A stretch of DNA of 64,000 bases, from the NCBI RefSeq assembly GCF_008634025.1, contig NZ_PDCM01000001.1:310001-374000 (forward strand). The letters run 5' to 3'. Under the pieces are notes generated by a model. That model saw only the letters and a list, made by a program, of their open reading frames with translations, was not told the origin of the DNA and did not search any database. The translations under genes were made by a program, and so were the position numbers. Positions 58,353 to 64,000 of the stretch are shown piece after piece; within the stretch, counting starts at the first letter, position 1; every line of letters begins with the position of its first letter. This stretch comes from Streptomyces albofaciens JCM 4342 (GTDB lineage: Bacteria > Actinomycetota > Actinomycetes > Streptomycetales > Streptomycetaceae).

Positions 58353-59687
58353 GTGAGCCCCGCCCCGCCCGCAGCGCCCGCGCCGCACACCCCAGACCCG
58401 GCTCCTGCCGCCTCCCGAGTCACCGTCGTCGGCATCGGCGCCGACGGCTGGGACGGCCTGCCCGCGGCCTCCCGGGAAGCGCTGCGCGGCGCCGGGACGC
58501 TCATCGGGGGCGCGCGGCAGCTCGCGCTGCTGCCCGCCGAGTGCACGGGCGAGCGCGTCCCGTGGCCGTCGCCGCTGCGGCCCGCCGTACCGGGCCTGCT
58601 CGCCGCGCACGCCGGGCGCGAAGTGTGCGTCCTGGCCAGCGGCGATCCGATGTTCTACGGCATCGGGCGGACGCTGGCCGAGGTGCTCGGCGAGACGGGC
58701 GCCGCGCCGCCCCGCGTGCTGCCGCACCCGTCCTCCGTCTCGTACGCGTGCGCCCGCCTCGGCTGGCCGGTCGAGGACACGGAGGTCGTCACCCTCGTGG
58801 GCCGCCCCCTCGCGGGCCTGACGGCCGCCCTGCACGACGGCCGCCGCCTGCTCGTCCTCTCCGCCGGCGCCGGGACGCCCGCGGAGGTCGCCGGGCTGCT
58901 GCGGGAGCGCGGCTTCGGGCCGACCCGGATGCGCGTACTGGAACAGCTCGGCGGCCCGCGCGAGCGCCAGTACGAGAGCACGGCGGAGGACTGGCCGCCC
59001 ACCGCCGCCGACCGCACCGACCCGCTCAACGTCATCGCCCTGGACTGCGTCCGCGCCCCGGACGCCCTGCGCCTCGCCGCCGCCCCCGGCCTGCCGGACG
59101 ACGCGTACGAGCACGACGGACAGCTGACCAAGCGCCACATCCGCGCCGCCACGCTCGCCGCGCTGGCCCCCGCGCCCGGCGAACTGCTGTGGGACGTCGG
59201 CGGCGGCTCCGGCTCCATCGGCATCGAGTGGATGCGCACCCACCGCACCTGCCGAGCCGTCGCCGTCGAGCGGGACGCCGTACGGGCCGGACGCATCTCC
59301 CGGAACGCGGCCGCGCTCGGCGTACCGGCCCTGCGCGTGGTCACCGGCCCCGCGCCCGGAGCGCTCGCCGGCCTCCCGACGCCCGACGCCGTGTTCATCG
59401 GCGGCGGCCTGACCGCGCCCGGCCTCCTGGAGGCGTGCTGGGCGGCGCTGCCGCCCGGCGGCCGGCTGGTCGCCAACACGGTCACGCTGGAGTCCGAGGC
59501 GCTGCTCGCCGACTGGTACCGGCGGCACGGCGGCGACCTCGTACGGCTCGCGGTGGCGCACGCCGTACCGGTGGGCGGCTTCACCGGGTGGCGGCAGGCG
59601 ATGCCGGTGACGCAGTGGTCGGTGACGAGAACCGACGCCCCCTCCGGCCCTCCCCCCACCCCCTCAGCCCCAGGAGACGCACAGTGA
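58353..59687 (+). CDS. cobL: Precorrin-6Y C5,15-methyltransferase (CbiE-CbiT fusion)
   Basis: 444 residues. The CbiE half (about 22-220) starts VTVVGIGADGWDGLP and includes LASGDPMFYGIGRTLAE. The CbiT half (about 235-430) has the SAM motif WDVGGGSGSIGIEWM. The fused enzyme methylates C5 and C15 of the corrin ring and decarboxylates the acetate side chain at C12. The start GTG 58353 has GAGG 9 bases upstream. The stop overlaps the cobM start (GTGA). It is the first gene of the plus-strand corrin operon. Confidence 0.93.
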   Translation: MSPAPPAAPAPHTPDPAPAASRVTVVGIGADGWDGLPAASREALRGAGTLIGGARQLALLPAECTGERVPWPSPLRPAVPGLLAAHAGREVCVLASGDPMFYGIGRTLAEVLGETGAAPPRVLPHPSSVSYACARLGWPVEDTEVVTLVGRPLAGLTAALHDGRRLLVLSAGAGTPAEVAGLLRERGFGPTRMRVLEQLGGPRERQYESTAEDWPPTAADRTDPLNVIALDCVRAPDALRLAAAPGLPDDAYEHDGQLTKRHIRAATLAALAPAPGELLWDVGGGSGSIGIEWMRTHRTCRAVAVERDAVRAGRISRNAAALGVPALRVVTGPAPGALAGLPTPDAVFIGGGLTAPGLLEACWAALPPGGRLVANTVTLESEALLADWYRRHGGDLVRLAVAHAVPVGGFTGWRQAMPVTQWSVTRTDAPSGPPPTPSAPGDAQ

Positions 59688-60463
59688 CCGTCCACTTCAT
59701 CGGCGCCGGACCGGGCGCCGCCGACCTGATCACGCTGCGCGGCGCCCGTACGCTGGCCCGCTGCGAGGTGTGCCTGTACGCCGGCAGCCTGGTACCGCGC
59801 GAACTGCTCGACGAGTGCCCGCCCGGCGCGCGCCTGGTCGACACCGCGAACCTGGACCTCGACCGGATCACCGCGGAGCTGGTGCGCGCCCACGAGGAGG
59901 GCAAGGACGTGGCCCGGCTGCACTCCGGCGACCCGTCCGTCTTCAGCGCCGTGGCCGAGCAGATGCGCCGCCTGGACGCGGCGGGCGTGCCGTACGAGGT
60001 CGTCCCCGGCGTCCCGGCGTTCGCCGCCGCGGCGGCCGCCCTCAAGCGCGAGCTGACCGTCCCCACCGTCGGCCAGACCGTCGTCCTCACCCGTATCGCC
60101 CAGCAGGCCACCCCCATGCCGGAGGGCGAGGACCTGGCCACGCTCGGCCGCAGCCGCGCCCTCCTGGTCCTGCACCTCGCGGCCCGCTACGTGGACCGGG
60201 TCGTCGCCGAACTCCTCCCGCACTACGGCGCCGACTGCCCCGCCGCGGTCGTCGCGATGGCCTCCCGCCCCGACGAACTGGTGCTGCGCGGCACCCTGTC
60301 CGACATCGCGGACCAGGTGAAGGCGGCGGGCGTGGTCCGTACGGCGGTCATCATGGTCGGCCGCACGCTGGGCGCCTCGCAGTTCCGGGACAGCCACCTG
60401 TACTCGACGGAGCGGGAGCGGGGGTGTGCGGCGGGAACCGGCGGGGCCGGACAGGCCGGATAA
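59684..60463 (+). CDS. cobM: Precorrin-4 C11-methyltransferase
   Basis: 259 residues, tetrapyrrole methylase fold. MTVHFIGAGPGAADLITLRG forms the N-terminal GxGxG-like loop, then ARLHSGDPSVFSAVAEQM (SAM/substrate loop) and VVPGVPAFAAAAAALKREL. CobM/CbiF adds the C11 methyl in corrin synthesis. GTG 59684 overlaps the cobL stop, so the two are coupled. The last 20 residues are Gly/Ala-rich and extend past the usual end. The open frame upstream belongs to a shadow of cobL. Confidence 0.93.
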   Translation: MTVHFIGAGPGAADLITLRGARTLARCEVCLYAGSLVPRELLDECPPGARLVDTANLDLDRITAELVRAHEEGKDVARLHSGDPSVFSAVAEQMRRLDAAGVPYEVVPGVPAFAAAAAALKRELTVPTVGQTVVLTRIAQQATPMPEGEDLATLGRSRALLVLHLAARYVDRVVAELLPHYGADCPAAVVAMASRPDELVLRGTLSDIADQVKAAGVVRTAVIMVGRTLGASQFRDSHLYSTERERGCAAGTGGAGQAG

Positions 60464-60503
60464 CGGGTTGATCGGGAGCGGCCGGGGCAGCAGGATCGGC
60501 CGG

Positions 60504-61151
60504 ATGAGCGACAGCGTGCGGCCAGGGGTGAGCGTGAGCGAGAGCGGCGTACGGCCCGTGGAGAGCGGGAGCGGGAACGGCGTGCGGCCCGTCGAGGCCC
60601 TGATCGTCGTGGACGTCCAGTCGGCGTTCTTCGAGGGCGAGGAGGCGGCGCCGCACGCGGCGGCCGTCCAGCAGCACATCGAGGACCTGGTCGGCCGCGC
60701 CCGGGCCGCCGGCGCCCTGATCGTCCACCTCCAGAACGACGGCGCGCCCGGCATGTCCGACGAAACGGGCACCAAGGGCTGGGAGCTGCACCTGCCGGTG
60801 ACCCCCGGCCCCCGAGAGGTCGTGATCCGCAAGACCGAGGACGACGGCTTCCACGACACCCCGCTCGGCGGCCTGCTCACCGAATCCGGAGTGCGGTCCC
60901 TCGTCGTCTGCGGCGTGATGTCCGAGATGTGTGTACTGGCGACCGCGCGCAGCGCCCTGGAGCGGAAGTACCGCGTCGTCCTGCCGCACGACGCGCACGG
61001 TACGTACGACGTGCCGCCCGCCCCCGGGGAGACCGAGGGCGTCCCGGCGGCGATGGCCTCGCGGGTGGCGGAATGGGCGCTGGGCGACGAGGTGGAGATC
61101 GTCGCGTATGCGAAGGACGTGCCGTTCGAGGGGGCGTCGGGCCCGGCCTAG
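60504..61151 (+). CDS. Isochorismatase-like cysteine hydrolase
   Basis: 215 residues from ATG 60504 (AGGA 8 bases upstream). The catalytic triad of the family is visible: Asp37 (LIVVDVQSAFF), Lys110 (VIRKTEDDGF) and Cys143 (VMSEMCVLAT). The N-terminal 30 residues are a Val/Ser/Gly repeat (SGVRPVESG-type, GNGVRPVEA). It probably hydrolyses a small amide or ester such as a nicotinamide-like compound; nothing ties it to cobalamin except its place in the operon. The stop shares a CTAG with the convergent cbiD stop. Confidence 0.88.
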   Translation: MSDSVRPGVSVSESGVRPVESGSGNGVRPVEALIVVDVQSAFFEGEEAAPHAAAVQQHIEDLVGRARAAGALIVHLQNDGAPGMSDETGTKGWELHLPVTPGPREVVIRKTEDDGFHDTPLGGLLTESGVRSLVVCGVMSEMCVLATARSALERKYRVVLPHDAHGTYDVPPAPGETEGVPAAMASRVAEWALGDEVEIVAYAKDVPFEGASGPA

Positions 61152-62362
61152 GAGGCGTCCCGGGGCCCGCGCGGCGCGGCCCGCCCCACCACGTTCCCCG
61201 CCCGGTCGATGCAGATCACGTCCACCGCGACCGGGGCGCCGCGCAGCACCGCCAGGGCCTCGTCGCGGGCGGTCGCGGCCACCAGGTCGCCGAGCGGCAC
61301 GCCGCGCGCCGCGCACAGCTGGAGGGCGGCCAGCCCCGTGTTGGCCGTCGCCACCTCGCCCGCCAGCGCCTCGTCCGCGCCGCCCTGCCGGGCCAGCTCC
61401 GCGAGGAACCCCTTGTCCACCTGCGAACGCGCCGAATGCAGATCGAGGTGGCCCGCCGCCAGCTTGGACAGCTTCGCGAAGCCGCCGCAGACCGTCAGCC
61501 GGGGTACCGGGTGCCGCCGTACGTACTTCAGCACCGCGCCCGCGAAGTCCCCCATGTCCAGCAGCGCGTCCTCGGGCAGACCGTGCTCGGCCACCACGAC
61601 CTTCTCCGAGGTCGAGCCGGTGCACCCGGCCACATGCGTACGGCCCGCCGCGCGCGCCACGTCCACGCCGCGCCGGATCGAGTCGATCCACGCCGAGCAC
61701 GAGTACGGCACGACGATCCCCGTCGTCCCCAGGATCGACAGCCCGCCCAGGATCCCCAGCCGGGGATTCCACGTACTGCGCGCGATCTCCTCACCGTGAT
61801 CGACCGACAGCTCGATCTCGACGTCCCCGCCGCCCCCGTAGCGCGCCGCGACCTCGGCGACATGCTCACGCATCATCTGCCGGGGTACGGGATTGACGGC
61901 CGGCTCGCCCACATCGAGCGGCAGCCCGGGACGGGTGACCGTACCCACCCCCGGCCCGGCCTTGAACACCACGCCACTCCCCGCCGGGAGCCGGCGCACG
62001 GTGGCGCGGATCAGCGCCCCGTGCGTGACATCGGGGTCATCCCCCGCGTCCTTCACGACCGCTGCCATGGCCACGGCGCGGTCCTCGGCCATCTCCTCCG
62101 CGGCCAACGCGAACGCGGGCGTCTGCCCCTTCGGCAGGGTGATCCGCACCGGATCGGGAAAGTCCCCCGTCAACAGGGCCGTGTACGCCGCCGTGGTCGC
62201 CGCGGTGGCACAGGCCCCGGTCGTCCAGCCGTGCCGCAGCCCGGTGTGCGCGAGCTGGGCGGTACGGCCGCCGGTGGCGCTGCCCGCACCGGCCGTGGGC
62301 TCCCCGGCGCGGCCTCCCGTACCGTTCGTGTCCGCACCCGTACCCGTACGCGCCTCACCCAT
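61148..62362 (-). CDS. cbiD: Cobalt-precorrin-5B C1-methyltransferase
   Basis: 404 residues from ATG 62362. LRHGWTTGACATAATTAAYTALL (split here as LRHGWTTGACATAA then TTAAYTALL) is the CbiD signature, followed by SRSTWNPRLGILGGLSILGT-like text and TGSTSEKVVVAEHGLPE. The N-terminal 45 residues are Gly/Thr/Ala low-complexity. It methylates C1 of cobalt-precorrin-5B. CbiD marks the cobalt-early route, together with cobL/cobM-type genes shared by both routes. The start is divergent from cobK by only 17 bp; the stop overlaps the isochorismatase-like gene by 4 bp. Confidence 0.93.
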   Translation of the reverse strand: MGEARTGTGADTNGTGGRAGEPTAGAGSATGGRTAQLAHTGLRHGWTTGACATAATTAAYTALLTGDFPDPVRITLPKGQTPAFALAAEEMAEDRAVAMAAVVKDAGDDPDVTHGALIRATVRRLPAGSGVVFKAGPGVGTVTRPGLPLDVGEPAVNPVPRQMMREHVAEVAARYGGGGDVEIELSVDHGEEIARSTWNPRLGILGGLSILGTTGIVVPYSCSAWIDSIRRGVDVARAAGRTHVAGCTGSTSEKVVVAEHGLPEDALLDMGDFAGAVLKYVRRHPVPRLTVCGGFAKLSKLAAGHLDLHSARSQVDKGFLAELARQGGADEALAGEVATANTGLAALQLCAARGVPLGDLVAATARDEALAVLRGAPVAVDVICIDRAGNVVGRAAPRGPRDAS

Positions 62363-62379
62363 GGAGAAACCCGCCCGCC

Positions 62380-63183
62380 ATGAGCGCCCCCGCCGGCTCC
62401 GCACGCCGCCCGCACGTCCTGATCCTCGGCGGCACGACCGAGGCCCGCGCCCTGGCCGCCGACCTGGCGGACCGGTTCCCCGCCGCGACCGGCCCGGCGG
62501 ACCGGCTCCCCGGCCTGCGCGTCACCACATCCCTGGCGGGCCGGGTGGCCGCGCCGCGGCTCCCGGCCGGCGAGGTCCGCATCGGCGGATTCGGAGGCCC
62601 GGACGGCCTCGCACACTGGCTGCGCGAGCACGCGGTGGACGCGCTCATCGACGCCACCCATCCCTTCGCCGGCACGATCAGTTTCAACGCGGCGCAGGCG
62701 GCCGCCACCGCCCATGTTCCCCTGCTCGCCCTCCGCAGGCCCGGCTGGGTCCCGGAGCCCGGCGACGACTGGCACCCGGTGGCGTCCCTGGCCGAGGCCG
62801 CGGAAGCCGTACGAGGACTCGGCCACCGCGTCTTCCTCACCACCGGCCGCATGGGCCTCGCCACCTTCGCCCACCTCACCGACCAGTGGTTCCTGGTCCG
62901 CTCGGTGGACGCCCCCGAGCCACCTTTCCCGCCGCGCATGGAGGTCCTCCTCGACCGGGGCCCCTTCACCCTCGAAGGCGAACGCGCGCTTCTCTCGGAC
63001 CACCGCATCGACGTCCTGGTGACCAAGGACAGCGGCGCCGCGGCCACGGCCCCGAAACTGACGGCGGCGCGAGAGGCGGGGGTACCGGTTGTGGTGGTGC
63101 GGCGGCCGGCGGTGCCGGAGGGGGTGCCGGTGGTGGAGACGGTGGGGGACGCGATCGCATGGCTCCGGATACGCCTCGGCTGA
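62380..63183 (+). CDS. cobK: Precorrin-6A/cobalt-precorrin-6A reductase
   Basis: 267 residues. The N-terminal Rossmann motif is HVLILGGTTEARALAADLA, then AVDALIDATHPFAGTISFNA and VFLTTGRMGLATFAHL, and the C-terminal half VTKDSGAAATAPKLTAARE, all CobK/CbiJ signatures. It reduces precorrin-6A with NADPH. ATG 62380 has GGAG 13 bases upstream, a long spacing. Its promoter must lie inside the divergent cbiD coding sequence or in the 17-bp gap. Confidence 0.93.
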   Translation: MSAPAGSARRPHVLILGGTTEARALAADLADRFPAATGPADRLPGLRVTTSLAGRVAAPRLPAGEVRIGGFGGPDGLAHWLREHAVDALIDATHPFAGTISFNAAQAAATAHVPLLALRRPGWVPEPGDDWHPVASLAEAAEAVRGLGHRVFLTTGRMGLATFAHLTDQWFLVRSVDAPEPPFPPRMEVLLDRGPFTLEGERALLSDHRIDVLVTKDSGAAATAPKLTAAREAGVPVVVVRRPAVPEGVPVVETVGDAIAWLRIRLG

Positions 63184-63364
63184 TCTGCTGCTTTCTTTGC
63201 GCCTTCCGGTCGCTTTTGACGGGACGCATACGGGCGAGCCGTTGTCCCCGGTGATCCGGTCGGCCGAGACTGTTGGGGCCATGCCACCCGAGCAGCGGCC
63301 CGACCCGGTCTGACCCTGCCTGGCCGCCGGGGTGGCCGCCATGCCTGTTCAGGGGGAACATCTC

Positions 63365-63940
63365 GTGCTCAAGAAGACCATCGCAGCGATCGCCGTGGCG
63401 TGCGGCGCCCTCCTCACCACCACCCTCGCCGCTCCGGCCGGAGCCGCCGAGGCGCCCGCCGACAATGGCGGCGCGTACCTGAACCGGCCCGTTCCGAAGG
63501 ACCCGGCGGAGGCCGCGAAGCTGGCCCGGGAGCGTGCCGAGGCCGTCCACCTCCGCACGCCCGCGAACAAGCTCTGCACCGGCACCTGGAAGCACGCCGT
63601 ATCCACCGTCACCTTCCAGCGCGCGCACGGCGGCACGCTGGCGTGGGGCTTCAAGCTGTCGCACACGTCCCGCGCGAACCTCGGATCACCGGTGGTCGTC
63701 TCCATGCCGTACGCGTACGTCAACGGCAAGTCGATCAATCCGCCGTACAGCCCGCACACTGCCGTGAACACCTACAACTTCCACGGGAGCATGAAGAAGT
63801 ACCAGTACACGGGTGGTGGGTCCGGCACCATCGCCACCGGTAACAAGGTGACGTTCTACTGGTTCCTGAAGGGCGCCAAGCCGAACACCGCGGCCGACCG
63901 CTACATCACCTGCAAGGTCCCCAAGCCCGGGAGCGCGTGA
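63365..63940 (+). CDS. Secreted protein of unknown function
   Basis: 191 residues from GTG 63365 (AGGGGGAA about 6 bases upstream). A Sec signal peptide (LKKTIAAIAVACGALLTTTL, cleavage after AGAAEA) leads to a mature domain of about 160 residues with two Cys (LCTGTWKH and YITCKVPK), likely disulfide-bonded, and Tyr/Asn/Gly-rich strands (INPPYSPHTAVNTYNFHGS). It looks like a small beta-rich exported protein; no family is certain. Confidence 0.75.
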   Translation: MLKKTIAAIAVACGALLTTTLAAPAGAAEAPADNGGAYLNRPVPKDPAEAAKLARERAEAVHLRTPANKLCTGTWKHAVSTVTFQRAHGGTLAWGFKLSHTSRANLGSPVVVSMPYAYVNGKSINPPYSPHTAVNTYNFHGSMKKYQYTGGGSGTIATGNKVTFYWFLKGAKPNTAADRYITCKVPKPGSA

Positions 63941-63947
63941 CCCCGCC

Positions 63948-64000
63948 ATGAGCCGTGAGCCCCGCCCCACCACCGTCCGCGTCCTCGACGGCCGCCACGA
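63948..64000 (+). CDS. Start of a CDS cut by the window end
   Basis: ATG 63948 opens a frame (MSREPRPTTVRVLDGRH) running to the window edge, 8 bases after the previous stop, suggesting an operon. Too short to identify. Confidence 0.35.
   Translation, partial: MSREPRPTTVRVLDGRH

Noticed and set aside
1..64000. tRNA genes, especially near aspS and metG
   Set aside because: No T-loop (GGTTCRA) with a matching acceptor stem was found; the GGTTCAAGAG near 53302 and GGTTCGAGTGG near 32764 lack the rest of a cloverleaf.

Overview
The window reads as a chromosomal segment of a Streptomyces or a close relative. GC content is very high, third codon positions are almost all G or C, GTG starts are common, and several genes have leaderless starts. 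The families are typical too: AfsR/SARP regulators, mycothiol-dependent DinB-fold enzymes, SpoIIE phosphatases, DUF4232 lipoproteins and Uma2 proteins. No rRNA, tRNA, CRISPR array or insertion sequence was recognised. A near-perfect ParB-binding site (parS) at the left edge suggests the segment is in the origin-proximal part of the chromosome.

Layout. 0-6.6 kb: a drug-efflux MFS gene whose start codon lies inside the parS, a GntR-MFS pair, a mycothiol-dependent DinB-fold enzyme, a nitrilase-family amidohydrolase and a LURP-one protein. Two intergenic tandem arrays (43-bp and 25-bp units) each begin inside the last codons of an MFS gene. 6.8-13.3 kb: small CxxC proteins, a thioredoxin/NHL protein, two DUF4232 lipoproteins, and an XRE regulator followed by three tightly coupled small genes. 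13.7-32 kb: core-like genes, namely a SARP/NB-ARC regulator coupled to M18 aminopeptidase, acyl-CoA dehydrogenase, SseB-like protein, pirin, AI-2E-type transporter, SpoIIE-type phosphatase, aspS, Uma2, metG, a methyltransferase and a 14-TM efflux pump.

32.3-38.6 kb (minus strand): a four-gene polymorphic-toxin operon. It encodes an SseB-like protein, a WXG/ESX-like partner, a 1597-residue T7SS-signal/DUF6531/RHS protein ending in a probable papain-fold toxin, and an unrecognised AT-richer immunity candidate. All four genes overlap. 38.8-49.5 kb: a TerF-type VWA protein, a membrane-anchored serine hydrolase, an osmoprotectant ABC transporter (one permease carries an unusual heptapeptide-repeat extension, and the ATPase gene is convergent to the other three), a LigD-type polymerase domain, a quinone-oxidoreductase-like enzyme and a CDF metal exporter.

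49.7-57.5 kb is an accessory-looking regulatory island. Two large NB-ARC/TPR proteins are divergently transcribed: an AfsR-like regulator and a BTAD-less NLR-like protein. A 60-residue secreted peptide gene follows the AfsR-like gene, and a coupled pair (glycerophosphotransferase-like protein and a Cys-rich unknown) converges on the NLR-like gene. 58.3-63.2 kb holds corrin-ring genes (cobL/cbiET, cobM, cbiD, cobK/cbiJ) with an embedded isochorismatase-like hydrolase, then a secreted protein and the first codons of another gene.

Candidates for something undescribed, in order: the Rhs/ESX toxin operon with its unassigned immunity protein; the divergent NB-ARC pair with a secreted peptide and a possible amyloid-type N-terminal motif; the XRE-linked small-protein operon and its CxxC paralogue; and the tandem arrays seeded in MFS 3' ends.
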